A stretch of DNA of 64,000 nt, from contig CAMNXD010000002.1 of NCBI GenBank assembly GCA_946566955.1, forward strand, positions 1-64,000, written 5' to 3'. Positions 16,176 to 25,669 of the stretch are shown piece by piece. This stretch comes from an uncultured Clostridia bacterium. Its GTDB lineage: Bacteria > Bacillota > Clostridia > Oscillospirales > Acutalibacteraceae. Position 1 is the first letter of the stretch; each line of letters opens with the position of its first letter. The translations under genes and the position numbers were made by a program. The notes beneath the pieces were generated by a model that did not search any database, was not told where the DNA came from, and worked only from the letters and a program-made list of their open reading frames with translations.

Positions 16176-18545
16176 ATGCTAATTAAATATAGAGTACATG
16201 AAGTTGCCAAGGATTTAGGAGTTCCAAGCAAAGAAGTAATTAAAGTTTTAAAAGAATACACAGGTGAAGAAAAAAAGCATATGACTTCCCTAACAGAAGA
16301 TGAGCTTAATATTGTATTTGAATACTTTACTCAAAAAAATTCAGTTGGAAGTTTTGACAAATACTTTACTGCTAGACTGGATTCCAATTTAAAAGAAACA
16401 CTTCAACCGAAAGTCACAAACAAGCCTTTAAAAACATCAAAAGTAGTAAGTAATGAAACTAAACCCAAAAATGTCGTTGACTTTCAAAAAGCGAGTGCTC
16501 CTGCAAAACAAAAATTTAAAAGCAAAATTGTTATTACCGGCAGTTCAAATATTGCATCATCTAATATTTCAAGACCTGAAGAGCGCGTTGTGAATACAAG
16601 AACAGTAAACGTAAATATTGATAAATATAATGAAAAATACGACCGCATAGCCTCTGAAAAAATCAAAACAGATCATACTTCTACCAAACAAAAAATAGTT
16701 CAAAAATCTCAGCAACGCGGCAAATTTAAAAGTACTAAAAGGGAAACTGAAGCTGAAAGACTTCGCAGAATTGCAGAAGAAAGGAAAGCTAAACCGATTA
16801 CAGTATCTATTCCCGATGAAATTACTGTTGGAGAGCTCGCATCACGTCTTAAAGCAACTGCATCAGAAGTAATTAAAAAGCTAATGCTCTTGGGAGTAAT
16901 GGCCTCTATTAACGATAATATCGACTTTGACACCGCTAGTCTCGTTGCTATGGAGTTTCATGCGAAAATCGAAAAAGAAGAAGTTGTGTCGATAGAAGAA
17001 ATGATTATGGATACTCATGAAGACGATGAAAAAGATTTAATTCCAAGAGCTCCGATAGTTGTGGTAATGGGTCATGTTGATCACGGTAAGACTTCTTTAC
17101 TAGATGCAATACGGCACGCAGATGTTATTTCCACGGAAGCTGGAGGAATCACTCAACATATAGGTGCCTACAGAATTTCGATAAATAATCACGACATAAC
17201 CTTCCTCGATACCCCCGGTCATGAAGCCTTTACAACAATGCGCGCTCGCGGAGCACAAGTTACAGATATTGCAATTTTAGTTGTTGCAGCAGATGATGGA
17301 ATCAAACCTCAAACCATTGAAGCAATAAATCACGCTAAAGCAGCACAAGTTTCAATAATAGTAGCCATTAATAAAATGGATAAAGAAGAAGCTAACCCCA
17401 ACAAGGTTATTCAGCAGCTAACTGAGTATGGTATAGTACCTGAAGAATGGGGCGGCGACGTTCCCTGCATGAGAATATCCGCAAAAACGAAGCAAGGTAT
17501 TGACGAACTTCTTGAAATAGTTCTATTGACTGCCGAAGTAAAAGAACTAAAAGCGAATCCGAATCGTATGGCTAAGGGAACTGTAATTGAAGCAAGACTC
17601 GACAAGGGCCGCGGTCCAATTGCAACTATATTAGTCCAAAATGGAACCCTCAAAGTTGGAGATACTATCGTTGCCGGAACAGCTGTTGGAAGAGTGCGTG
17701 CAATGACAGACGACAAAGGTAAACGTATAAAAGAAGCGGGGCCTTCTGTGCCGGTCGAGATAACTGGTCTTGATACTGTTCCTTCAGGAGGAGATATAGT
17801 TGATGCTGTTTCAAACGAAAAACTAGCTCGCGAGCTAGTGGAGCAAAGACGCGCCTCCCAAAAAGAAGCAATATTTAATACAAGAAGTAAAGTTACGCTG
17901 GATAATCTCTTCGATCAAATGAAAATAGGTGACGTAAAAGAACTTAAGGTGATTATAAAAGCTGATGTTCAAGGGTCAGTGGAAGCTGTTAGACAGTCTT
18001 TAGAGAAAATTTCAAATGAACAAGTTAGAGTTAATATTATTCATGGAGCTGTTGGAGCGGTAAATGAATCTGACGTAATGCTTGCAAATGCTTCAAATGC
18101 AATAATAGTAGGATTTAACGTTAGACCTGAACCCGCAGCCGCAGAAAATGCTCAACGTCATGGTGTTGATATAAGACTTTATAGAGTTATTTATGAATGC
18201 ATAGAAGAAATAGCTGCAGCTATGAAAGGAATGCTTGCACCTAAATTTAGAGAAATTCAGCTTGGAAGAGCTGAATGCAGAGAAGTCTATAAAATTTCTA
18301 ACGTTGGAACAATTGCTGGATGCCATGTAATTAGTGGAAAAATTTCAAGAAATGCTCAAATTAGAGTAGTTCGAGATGGAGTAGTTATTGCGGAAAACCA
18401 GGTATCTTCTTTAAAACGATTCAAAGACGATATAAAAGAAGCAGCCCAAGGATATGAGTGCGGTATAGGACTCACAAATTTTAATGATATTAAAGTCGGT
18501 GATATTCTTGAAGCCTTCACTATGGAAGAATATAGAGAAGAATAA
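16176..18545 (+). CDS. infB: translation initiation factor IF-2
   Basis: A 789-residue GTPase that places fMet-tRNA on the 30S subunit. It has an IF2_N-type domain at the N-terminus, a charged variable linker with a second IF2_N-like segment ([21 protein letters not shown], split here as about 215-235), and the GTPase core with GHVDHGKT near residue 297, DTPGHEAF and NKMD. Beta-barrel domains II and IV with FNVRPEP follow. An AGGAGGAA site precedes the ATG. It is intact and of normal length. Confidence 0.97.
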   Translation: MLIKYRVHEVAKDLGVPSKEVIKVLKEYTGEEKKHMTSLTEDELNIVFEYFTQKNSVGSFDKYFTARLDSNLKETLQPKVTNKPLKTSKVVSNETKPKNVVDFQKASAPAKQKFKSKIVITGSSNIASSNISRPEERVVNTRTVNVNIDKYNEKYDRIASEKIKTDHTSTKQKIVQKSQQRGKFKSTKRETEAERLRRIAEERKAKPITVSIPDEITVGELASRLKATASEVIKKLMLLGVMASINDNIDFDTASLVAMEFHAKIEKEEVVSIEEMIMDTHEDDEKDLIPRAPIVVVMGHVDHGKTSLLDAIRHADVISTEAGGITQHIGAYRISINNHDITFLDTPGHEAFTTMRARGAQVTDIAILVVAADDGIKPQTIEAINHAKAAQVSIIVAINKMDKEEANPNKVIQQLTEYGIVPEEWGGDVPCMRISAKTKQGIDELLEIVLLTAEVKELKANPNRMAKGTVIEARLDKGRGPIATILVQNGTLKVGDTIVAGTAVGRVRAMTDDKGKRIKEAGPSVPVEITGLDTVPSGGDIVDAVSNEKLARELVEQRRASQKEAIFNTRSKVTLDNLFDQMKIGDVKELKVIIKADVQGSVEAVRQSLEKISNEQVRVNIIHGAVGAVNESDVMLANASNAIIVGFNVRPEPAAAENAQRHGVDIRLYRVIYECIEEIAAAMKGMLAPKFREIQLGRAECREVYKISNVGTIAGCHVISGKISRNAQIRVVRDGVVIAENQVSSLKRFKDDIKEAAQGYECGIGLTNFNDIKVGDILEAFTMEEYREE

Positions 18546-18583
18546 TTTTTAGAAAAGTGATTTTTAAAAAGGAATGTTGAAAA

Positions 18584-18922
18584 ATGAAATACACACGGCA
18601 GCATGCCTCTGAAAGTATAAAAAGAGAGCTTTCGGCTATCATAAGAGAGCTTAAAGATCCGAGACTAAAAGAAGGCTTTCTATCAATTGCTAAAATTGAC
18701 GTCTCAGAGAAAAATTCAGTTTGTAGAGTATTTGTAAGTTCACTAGACGGCTACGAATTCGCAGTAAATGCTGCTAAGTACCTACAAAGTGCCGCAGGAT
18801 TTATACGCAAAAGGCTAGGTGAAAGAATATCGCTTAGATATACTCCAAGTGTTGTTTTTATACCTACCTCCTCTTTTGAGGAGGGTGCCAAAATTTTAGA
18901 AAAGCTAAATAATATAAAATAA
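18584..18922 (+). CDS. rbfA: ribosome-binding factor A
   Basis: A 112-residue KH-fold protein with the RbfA pattern RIKRELSAIIRELKDPRL-like N-terminus (here ESIKRELSAIIRELKDPRL), the conserved FVSSLDGYE and the C-terminal LRYTPSVVFIPTSS. It binds the 30S neck and acts in 16S rRNA 5'-end maturation and cold adaptation. It lies 38 bases after infB in the usual order. Confidence 0.95.
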   Translation: MKYTRQHASESIKRELSAIIRELKDPRLKEGFLSIAKIDVSEKNSVCRVFVSSLDGYEFAVNAAKYLQSAAGFIRKRLGERISLRYTPSVVFIPTSSFEEGAKILEKLNNIK

Positions 18923-18959
18923 CACGTCTATAAATAATAAAAAAGGAATGTTGAAATAA

Positions 18960-19907
18960 GTGAATTCTTTGTCTGAATTAGCTCATGTGATTAAAAGTCT
19001 TGAAAACGTTTATATTTTAACCCATATTTATCCCGACGGAGACGCTATGGCTTCAGCATTTGTTTTATGTCGAGTATTGCAAAAGCTTGGAAAAAAAGCG
19101 ACTGTAATTATGGGTGAGGATATTCCTAAAAAATTTGAATTTTTTAATAGTTATATAACTTTTCAAGAGTTTAAACCGGATTATGTTGTTTCAGTGGATT
19201 TAGCCAGCGATTCTCTTTTAAGTTCTTCTCTTGAAAACTACGCCGGAAAAATAGATATTTGTATAGACCATCACATTTCTAATAGGGGTTTTGCCCCTAT
19301 TAACTACATAGACCCCTCTGCTGCCGCATGCTCGGAAATTATATACGACTGCATTTTAAAACTAAACCTGGATATAGACAAAAAAATGGCAGAAGGTCTT
19401 TATGTGGGAATATCCACAGATACGGGATGCTTTAAATACTCCAATACTACTTATAAGTCTCATTTAATTGTTTCCGAGCTTATGAGAAAGGGAATAAATA
19501 CCTCTACTATAAACGAAAAGCTTTTTACTGTTAAATCACAAAAACAGTTGAATCTAGAAAAAGTTGTATATGAAAATTTAGAGTATTTCTTAGACGGAAA
19601 ATGCGCTTTAACTTCTGTTTTAATTAAAGATATGGAAAAATTAGGTATTCGAGATGAAGAATGTGAAGGAATTGCATCTATACCTCTTAGAATTGAAGGC
19701 ATTGGTATAGGATTAACTCTTAGAGAAAAACTTCCAAACAGCTATAAAGTATCAGTTAGGACTTCCGCTAACTATGATGCTAATAAAATTGCTTCTTTAT
19801 TCGGCGGCGGGGGCCATATAAAGGCTTCGGGGTTTAATATCTCCGGTCCTTTGGAAGATGTAAAAAATACTATTATTAAAACCATAAAATTAGAATTAGG
19901 TTGTTAA
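18960..19907 (+). CDS. nrnA: DHH-family nanoRNase / pAp phosphatase NrnA
   Basis: A 315-residue enzyme with the DHH motifs THIYPDGDAMAS (about 21-32), SVDLAS, DHHISN (about 108) and the DHHA1 domain near the C-terminus with FGGGGHIKASGF. It removes short oligonucleotides and dephosphorylates pAp using Mn. The start is a GTG with AAAGGAATG upstream. It sits between rbfA and truB, a common arrangement in Clostridia and Bacilli. truB begins one base after its stop. Confidence 0.93.
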   Translation: MNSLSELAHVIKSLENVYILTHIYPDGDAMASAFVLCRVLQKLGKKATVIMGEDIPKKFEFFNSYITFQEFKPDYVVSVDLASDSLLSSSLENYAGKIDICIDHHISNRGFAPINYIDPSAAACSEIIYDCILKLNLDIDKKMAEGLYVGISTDTGCFKYSNTTYKSHLIVSELMRKGINTSTINEKLFTVKSQKQLNLEKVVYENLEYFLDGKCALTSVLIKDMEKLGIRDEECEGIASIPLRIEGIGIGLTLREKLPNSYKVSVRTSANYDANKIASLFGGGGHIKASGFNISGPLEDVKNTIIKTIKLELGC

Positions 19908-19908
19908 A

Positions 19909-20805
19909 ATGAATGGAATTATAGCTATCGATAAACCTCAAGGCTACACTTCTTTTGATGTTATTGCAATACTTCGAAAAAAGCTAGGCCAAAGAAAAAT
20001 TGGTCATATGGGTACTCTTGACCCTATGGCAACTGGAGTCTTAGCTGTATTATTAGGCCAAACTGCTAAATTTCAAGTGTTTACAGAAGAAAACGAAAAG
20101 GAGTATTTAGCAGAAATAAAGTTAGGAGTAGTTACAGACACGTGGGATATCTTTGGTAAGGTTTTATCTGAAAATTCCTCAAACATTGAAAAATCAGATT
20201 TTGAATCAGTTTTACATAAATTCAAAGGTGAAATAAACCAAGTCCCACCTATGTATTCGGCTATTAAAATAGATGGCGTTAAACTTTGCGATTTAGCTCG
20301 CAAGGGCAAAGAAATTGAAAGAAAGCCAAGACTCGTAACTATTCAATCACTAAGTCTCATCGAATTTGATAAGCAAGCTCAGATGGCAAAAATAAAAGTT
20401 AGGTGCTCAAAAGGCACGTATATAAGGTCGCTTTGTTTTGATATAGGAAAAGCTTTAGGCTTTGGAGCATGTATGGGAAATCTTCGGCGTACTCTTTCTA
20501 ATTCTTTTACTTTAGACGATTCTATATCACTAGAAAGACTTAAAAGCTTAAAGTATGAAGAAATAGTATCAAATTATGTTTTACCTACCGATTATCTATT
20601 TAGAAATAAAAAAAGTATCTATCTAGACAATAAAGAAGCAAAGTTATTTCAAAATGGAGTTAGCTTAAAGTTTCCTCATTTAAATATAAATCTAAAAGAC
20701 GAAGAAACAGTAAAGTTATATAGACCCAGTGGTTTTCTTGGTTTAGGTAAAGTGGATTTTCAAAATCAAATAATTAAATTTTTGAAATGTGAATGCAAAG
20801 AATAA
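19909..20805 (+). CDS. truB: tRNA pseudouridine(55) synthase TruB
   Basis: A 298-residue enzyme with the catalytic segment GHMGTLDPMATGVL (Asp near residue 39), the KEYLAEIKLG strand and PPMYSAIKIDG. It makes pseudouridine 55 in the T-loop of tRNAs. A C-terminal PUA-like extension follows. It overlaps tightly with nrnA and is followed by ribF 50 bases on. Confidence 0.96.
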   Translation: MNGIIAIDKPQGYTSFDVIAILRKKLGQRKIGHMGTLDPMATGVLAVLLGQTAKFQVFTEENEKEYLAEIKLGVVTDTWDIFGKVLSENSSNIEKSDFESVLHKFKGEINQVPPMYSAIKIDGVKLCDLARKGKEIERKPRLVTIQSLSLIEFDKQAQMAKIKVRCSKGTYIRSLCFDIGKALGFGACMGNLRRTLSNSFTLDDSISLERLKSLKYEEIVSNYVLPTDYLFRNKKSIYLDNKEAKLFQNGVSLKFPHLNINLKDEETVKLYRPSGFLGLGKVDFQNQIIKFLKCECKE

Positions 20806-20855
20806 TTTGTTTGAATTTTAAATAGTATTATACTCGGTAGATAAAGAGGTGAAAT

Positions 20856-21395
20856 ATGAAAATTTATAAAACACTTACTCCATCTCCTTGGGCTTTAAGC
20901 GTCGCTTTAGGATATTTTGATGGCGTACATAAAGGTCATAAAAAAGTTATATCTCAAGCTGTAAGCTTAGAGTCCCAAAAATGTGTATCTGCTGTACTTA
21001 CGTTTAATAAAAATCCTAAAGCCATCTTATTTAATATTAACGAAAATAGAATAATGAGCAACGAAGAAAAATATAAAATTTTTCAGAAATTAGGTATTAA
21101 AGTTTTATATGCCATTGATTTTGAAGAAGTTTGTAATTTAAGTCCGGAATACTTTGTGAAATCCGTGCTAAGCGAAAAATTGAATGCAAAATTTGCTGTT
21201 TGCGGATTTAATTATCATTTCGGTAAAGGAGGACTAGCAGATGCTGCTGTTTTAAAAAGTTTATGCGATAAGTATCAAATAAAAACAAAAATTATAAAAC
21301 CTTTACTCTATAAGCAAAAGCCTATAAGTTCAACTAGAATTCGTGAAGCTATGTTTAAAAAAAATATCGATGAAGCTCGCAAAATGATGAGCTAA
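20856..21395 (+). CDS. ribF: FAD synthetase (RibF N-terminal domain only)
   Basis: A 179-residue protein equal to the FMN adenylyltransferase domain of RibF, with GYFDGVHKGH near residue 19, CGFNYHFGKGG, and SSTRIREAM near 160. It makes FAD from FMN and ATP. Normal bifunctional RibF is about 300-320 residues and continues into a riboflavin kinase domain; here it stops right after the linker and a terminator follows within 25 bases, so the kinase half is missing rather than frameshifted. Riboflavin kinase must be encoded elsewhere or FMN must be imported. Confidence 0.88.
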   Translation: MKIYKTLTPSPWALSVALGYFDGVHKGHKKVISQAVSLESQKCVSAVLTFNKNPKAILFNINENRIMSNEEKYKIFQKLGIKVLYAIDFEEVCNLSPEYFVKSVLSEKLNAKFAVCGFNYHFGKGGLADAAVLKSLCDKYQIKTKIIKPLLYKQKPISSTRIREAMFKKNIDEARKMMS

Positions 21396-21418
21396 AGAAA
21401 TTTTATGTGTAGAAAAAC

Positions 21419-21452
21419 CGCACTTAAATCGTAAGTGCGATTTTAATTTTTT
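21419..21452 (+). terminator. terminator of the rimP-ribF operon
   Basis: An 8-bp stem (CGCACTTA with TAAGTGCG) and a T-rich tail. Ends the long operon. Confidence 0.88.
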
Positions 21453-21462
21453 AGTGTACATA

Positions 21463-21762
21463 CTATCTATTCAAGTTAATTCCATTTTCACCTTGTCGAA
21501 TTTTTTTGAGTTGCTTCCAACTTATCTTGTCTGAAGATTCATTATATTCTCTTTGAGCTCTTGACTCAGCCTCTCCTCGTGTTTTACATCTTAATTTTAC
21601 TTCTCCGGTGTTTTTATCTATAACTTCCCATGGATCAGTTGGATGATTTCTGGCGTGATATATAAGACCTCCAGACACAGCTTCAAGATCTTCAGAGTTT
21701 AATTTATTTACATCTTTTTTTCCCAATTCTCTTTCTTTATTTTTATTTTTTAAATCTCCCAT
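21463..21762 (-). CDS. double-glycine-leader peptide, paralogue 1
   Basis: A 99-residue small protein. ATG 21762 is chosen because AGGAGG lies 9 bases upstream. The leader ends in LNSEDLEAVSGG, the consensus of peptides cleaved by C39-peptidase transporters or used as RiPP leaders. After GG comes a core of about 65 residues with WEVIDKNTGEV, SRAQREYNESS and a helical ISWKQLKKIR tail, shared with the neighbouring paralogue. No transporter, modifying enzyme or immunity gene is recognisable nearby. The product may be exported or modified; the core matches no bacteriocin class I know. Confidence 0.7.
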   Translation of the reverse strand: MGDLKNKNKERELGKKDVNKLNSEDLEAVSGGLIYHARNHPTDPWEVIDKNTGEVKLRCKTRGEAESRAQREYNESSDKISWKQLKKIRQGENGINLNR

Positions 21763-21807
21763 TATCTTCAACCTCCTAAATTATATTAATTAAGATATCA
21801 TTTTTAA

Positions 21808-21827
21808 TTTAGAATTAAAATTCTAAA
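21808..21827. promoter_or_regulatory. 20-bp palindrome upstream of GG peptide 1
   Basis: A perfect AT-rich inverted repeat (TTTAGAATT, AA, AATTCTAAA) 46-65 bases upstream of the ATG. It could be an operator or part of the promoter; the sequence differs from the palindrome upstream of the second peptide. Confidence 0.4.
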
Positions 21828-21886
21828 ACCAGCTATTAACAAGATGTTTTTTAGTGCTTGAACTCCATAGTTTAAAGTCCAATGTT

Positions 21887-22168
21887 TTATCGGTATTTTC
21901 TTAGTCTTTCTAATTTTTTGTCGCTAATTGTATCTGATGATTGTCCTTTGTATTTAGAGCCTGAAAGTTCATTTGCTCTGCTTTTTGCTTGATCTTTTGA
22001 TTTATAAGTTCCTAAAACGCTTCCGTTATTATCATCAATAACTTCCCACTGATAAACGGCATTATTCCTATTTCTATGAACAAATCCCCCAGATACTTTC
22101 TCTAGGCTTTCGGAATCTAATTTTTTACTGCTCAAATCGTTTGATTCTGATTTTTTTGAATCCTTCAT
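21887..22168 (-). CDS. double-glycine-leader peptide, paralogue 2
   Basis: A 93-residue paralogue of the adjacent gene, with an AGGAGG site before the ATG. The leader ends LDSESLEKVSGG. The core again has WEVIDDNNGSV, then KSKDQAKSRANELSGS and a C-terminal ISDKKLERLRKYR. Conservation of the pattern W-E-V-I-D-x-x-x-G, S-R-A and I-S-x-K-x-L in both cores shows a common fold or function. It has its own upstream palindrome. Unknown class; possibly a secreted peptide toxin or signal. Confidence 0.7.
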   Translation of the reverse strand: MKDSKKSESNDLSSKKLDSESLEKVSGGFVHRNRNNAVYQWEVIDDNNGSVLGTYKSKDQAKSRANELSGSKYKGQSSDTISDKKLERLRKYR

Positions 22169-22195
22169 AATTTTAAACCTCCTAAATTTTGAAAT

Positions 22196-22217
22196 ATGTC
22201 ATATTACTATATGACAT
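22196..22217. promoter_or_regulatory. palindromic operator-like site upstream of GG peptide 2
   Basis: A perfect 9-bp inverted repeat ATGTCATAT-TACT-ATATGACAT, 28-49 bases upstream of the ATG and just before the Shine-Dalgarno. Size and symmetry fit a dimeric transcription regulator. Confidence 0.5.
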
Positions 22218-22306
22218 TATGTATTTTATCACACATATATAAATTTGTAAAGATATTTTATAAAATTTAAACATTATTTATAATAATTTTATTGTTCACT
22301 TAATTT

Positions 22307-22344
22307 AAAATCCTCCCAAGCAACTTAATAGCCTGGAAGGATTT
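22307..22344 (-). terminator. putative terminator after the lipoprotein gene
   Basis: An imperfect stem of about 11 bp (AAATCCTCCCA against TGGAAGGATTT) 30 bases past the stop, with a modest T-rich tail on the minus strand. Confidence 0.45.
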
Positions 22345-22373
22345 GCATACAAATTAATTAAATTGTGTAGATT

Positions 22374-23159
22374 TTAATCTTCTATTTTAAAGTCTTTCGA
22401 GTTTACACTTATATTCCCCACTCCTACATTTACATTTAGCTTTGTATCACTTTCTGCATTATTTGAAAGTTGATATCCAATAGTTAAAGGGCTGGATGAA
22501 TTTTTTTTAAATGCAGAATTTCCATCAATAAATATTTTACCTACGTTAGTTGTGAGTTTGTAATTGATATCACTGAGCTTTTTTTCTTTATTTAAAATAT
22601 GTAAAACTGCATTTCCTGTGTTCACAGAAACTTTATTTTCTCCCGAAAGCTCACCAGAAACTTTTAAATTTCCCGTTCCAACGCTTAAAGCAGAATCCAA
22701 AAGGTTGCATGTTAAAAGCTCGATGTTGCCAACGTTGCAGACTACTTCCAATCCTTTACCGAAATCAATGCCATCAGAAACTTTCAAGTTGCCCACATTC
22801 ATATTTATTTTGCAATCATTAAGGACATTATTTGGATTAATAAATATGTTTACACAAGATGGATTTCTATATGTATCTGACTTTTTCTTTTTCAGGCAAG
22901 TCAAAATAAGTTTTCCGTCTTTGTTTTCACAAATCAAATTTTCCCCTTCTGCAAAGAAATCTGGGTTATATTCTATTTTGTTATCATCCGATTTTAATAT
23001 ATTCACATCAGTATCGTTAGTATTAATTTCAATTGAATTTACCGATTCCACTTGAACTAAGTTATTATTTGTGCTATTAACTTCATCGCTACCTACAAAT
23101 GAACATCCCATAAGAGCACTTAAAGACACTCCTAATATAGGTAAAAATATATTTTTCAT
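22374..23159 (-). CDS. lipoprotein with DUF4097-like beta-repeat domain
   Basis: A 261-residue lipoprotein with a signal and lipobox (LMGC, Cys 19). The rest alternates short beta strands in repeated patterns such as INMNVGNLKVSDG, VVCNVGNIELL, LSVGTGNLKVSG and VNVGVGNISVNS, as in the DUF4097/adhesin-like beta-helix family. It would sit on the outer face of the membrane. Function is unknown; family members are often beside envelope-stress regulators, but none is seen here. AAAGGATG precedes the start. Confidence 0.7.
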   Translation of the reverse strand: MKNIFLPILGVSLSALMGCSFVGSDEVNSTNNNLVQVESVNSIEINTNDTDVNILKSDDNKIEYNPDFFAEGENLICENKDGKLILTCLKKKKSDTYRNPSCVNIFINPNNVLNDCKINMNVGNLKVSDGIDFGKGLEVVCNVGNIELLTCNLLDSALSVGTGNLKVSGELSGENKVSVNTGNAVLHILNKEKKLSDINYKLTTNVGKIFIDGNSAFKKNSSSPLTIGYQLSNNAESDTKLNVNVGVGNISVNSKDFKIED

Positions 23160-23344
23160 TTATTTACATCCTTTCGTTTTTCAATTTTCCAATAATATAT
23201 TATCAAATTTTGATACTATTGTAAATTGGCTTTATTAATTTCAACGTGATGTTGAATTCTTTGATTATTTGACGTATTATAGTAAAAGCTAAAATTTTAA
23301 ATTACGAATTGATGTGAAAGTTTAAAAAATTAGGAGCGAAAAAC

Positions 23345-24577
23345 TTGATTAAAAAACATAGTGTTATTCCAGAGCTTCTGTCTCCGGCGGGAGACATGGA
23401 AAGATTAATTTCTGCAGTCAATTTCGGTGCAGACGCAGTATATTTAGCAGGTAAAGAATTCGGCATGAGAGCTTCGCCATCTAATTTTAGTATGGAAGAG
23501 CTGGAAAAAGCAATAAAAATGTGCCGCGAAAAAGGCAAAAAAGTATATTTAACTTGCAATACACTACCTCGAAACAGCGAAATTGAAAGACTTCCTGAAT
23601 TTATTGAAAACGCCGCCGCAGCTGGAGTAGACGCATTTATAATTGCAGATTTAGGGGTTCTTGATATAGTAAAAAAGACTGCACCACATGTGCAAGTACA
23701 TATGTCCACCCAGCTAGGGGTAGTTAATTATATGACTGCAAGAATGCTTTACAATATGGGTGCAAACAGAGTTGTGCTTTCAAGAGAATTATCACTTGAA
23801 GAAATATCTGATATTAAAGCAAAAACTAATCCCAAATTAGAATTAGAAGCATTTGTGCATGGGTCGATGTGTGTTTCGTTTTCTGGAAGATGTCTTATTT
23901 CTAACTACTTGACCGGTAGAGACGCCAACAGAGGAAACTGCTCTCAACCATGTAGATGGAAATACAGTTTAGTAGAGGAAAAAAGAAAAGGAGAATATTT
24001 CCCAGTTATTCAAAATGATGCGGGAACGTATTTTTTTAATTCTAAAGATCTGTGTATGATAGAGCACATACCCGAGCTTTTAGATGCAGGAATTACAAGC
24101 TTTAAAATAGAGGGAAGAGCAAAATCTGCTTATTATGTTGCTGCTACAACTAATGCTTACAGACATGCTATAGATGATTTTTATACGATGGGTGAAAAAT
24201 TTCAGCTTGAGCCTTGGATAAAAGAAGAGGTTTTTAAAATAAGTCATCGAGAATATAGTACGGGATTTTACTTTGGTCATAAGCCGGGTCAAGTTTACAG
24301 CAGCGGCGGATATGTGCGGGAATACGAAGTAGTTGGAGTCTGTGAAGGATTTAAAGATGGACTTATGCAAATATCTCAGCGAAATAAATTTTATAAGGGC
24401 GACGAGCTTGAAGTAATAGAGCCTTTAAAAAAACCATTTACTTTCATTGCAGAAAAAATACTTGATGAATCAGAGCTTGAAATTTCGTCTGCGCCGCACG
24501 CTATGCAAAAATTATTTTTACCTATCGATCGAGAAGTTAAACCGGGGGCATTTATAAGAAAAGCCGTGCAAACTTAA
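23345..24577 (+). CDS. trhP: U32-family protein, TrhP-like tRNA hydroxylation factor
   Basis: A 410-residue U32-family protein with a TTG start after TAGGAG. The family signature is intact: EAFVHGSMCVSFSGRCLISN (about 175-194) followed by NRGNCSQPCRW, whose cysteines are thought to bind an Fe-S cluster, and FKIEGRAKS. Once called collagenase-like peptidases, these proteins are required for 5-hydroxyuridine formation at tRNA position 34. The gene converges on aroB; their stop codons overlap by four bases. Confidence 0.82.
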   Translation: MIKKHSVIPELLSPAGDMERLISAVNFGADAVYLAGKEFGMRASPSNFSMEELEKAIKMCREKGKKVYLTCNTLPRNSEIERLPEFIENAAAAGVDAFIIADLGVLDIVKKTAPHVQVHMSTQLGVVNYMTARMLYNMGANRVVLSRELSLEEISDIKAKTNPKLELEAFVHGSMCVSFSGRCLISNYLTGRDANRGNCSQPCRWKYSLVEEKRKGEYFPVIQNDAGTYFFNSKDLCMIEHIPELLDAGITSFKIEGRAKSAYYVAATTNAYRHAIDDFYTMGEKFQLEPWIKEEVFKISHREYSTGFYFGHKPGQVYSSGGYVREYEVVGVCEGFKDGLMQISQRNKFYKGDELEVIEPLKKPFTFIAEKILDESELEISSAPHAMQKLFLPIDREVKPGAFIRKAVQT

Positions 24578-25620
24578 ATTTTATTCTTTAAAAAGTTTAT
24601 AAATTCTTTATCGGGAATTTTATAAATAAAACCTTCACCGATATCTTTTATGAGTACTAAATTTAAGTAACCATTTAAAATTTTTTTGTCATGCAGTACG
24701 GCTTCTTGCAGCTGATTAGAAGGAAAATTATTATGGGTTGGCAGAAAATACTTTCTGCATACTGCTTTTAGCCTCGGCAGCACTTCAAAACGCGTTAAGT
24801 TCATAGATTCAGAAATTTTTGTAATTTCATTCATTCCTATGGAGACAGCTTCTCCATGGGAGAGTTTTTTATAATTTCCTATTTTTTCGAGTGCATGTCC
24901 AATAGTATGACCAAAATTCAAAAGTACCCTACTGCCAAAATCTTGCTCATCTATTTCAACTAAATTTTTTTTTACTCTTATACTTCTCATAATTATTTCC
25001 TCAATATTATTATAAAAGTCTTGATTTTCCAAAATTTTAAAAAGTTTCTTGTCTCCTATGCATCCGCATTTTATAGCTTCAGCAATACCGCAGCAGAACT
25101 CTCGTGGAGGTAAAGTTTTAAGTGCTAAAGGGTCAATCAAGACTAAACATGGATGATAAAAAGTCCCTATTAAATTTTTGCCATACTTAGAATTGACTCC
25201 GTTTTTTCCTCCAATAGCAGCATCTATCATAGCTAGAAATGATGTTGGAATGTGCACTAGCTTTATTCCTCTATGGTACGTGGACGCTACAAAGCCAGAT
25301 AAATCAGTTACCACTCCGCCTCCAAGAGAAACGATTAAATCACAGCGCGCCATGAAATTTAAAGTAAGCGAATTATATATTTTTTCAGCAGTTTTAAAGG
25401 ATTTAGATTGTTCTCCAGGATTAATTAAAAAAACCTGGACTTGAAATCCAAGTTTTTCTAACTCGCGGCTGACTATATTTAAGTAAATTTTAGCAACGTT
25501 TCTATCGCTTATAATTAGTACTTTGCAAAGTTTCACTGACTCTAAAATAAACTTTCCGCATTTTGATATTATATTTTCCTCAACTAATATTTTGCTTTTA
25601 ATAACGCCTAAAGCTCTCAT
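24574..25620 (-). CDS. aroB: 3-dehydroquinate synthase
   Basis: A 348-residue enzyme of the shikimate pathway converting DAHP to 3-dehydroquinate with NAD and a divalent metal. Motifs: PGEQSKSF (about 68), the NAD-binding SLGGGVVTDLSGFVAS (about 98), HIPTSFLAMIDAAIGGK, the metal ligands in EAIKCG and the HTIGHALE / LSHGEAV segments. It is alone rather than in an aro operon. Its 3' end overlaps the trhP stop. The protein looks complete and active. Confidence 0.95.
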   Translation of the reverse strand: MRALGVIKSKILVEENIISKCGKFILESVKLCKVLIISDRNVAKIYLNIVSRELEKLGFQVQVFLINPGEQSKSFKTAEKIYNSLTLNFMARCDLIVSLGGGVVTDLSGFVASTYHRGIKLVHIPTSFLAMIDAAIGGKNGVNSKYGKNLIGTFYHPCLVLIDPLALKTLPPREFCCGIAEAIKCGCIGDKKLFKILENQDFYNNIEEIIMRSIRVKKNLVEIDEQDFGSRVLLNFGHTIGHALEKIGNYKKLSHGEAVSIGMNEITKISESMNLTRFEVLPRLKAVCRKYFLPTHNNFPSNQLQEAVLHDKKILNGYLNLVLIKDIGEGFIYKIPDKEFINFLKNKI

Positions 25621-25669
25621 TAAATCCCGCCCAAAGCAAATTTCAAGGCCTATTCAAATTTATATTAAA

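Noticed and set aside
21808-21827. Terminator of GG peptide 2
   Set aside because: The dyad is fully AT-rich apart from two G-C pairs and has a 2-base loop, so it would not form a stable terminator hairpin.
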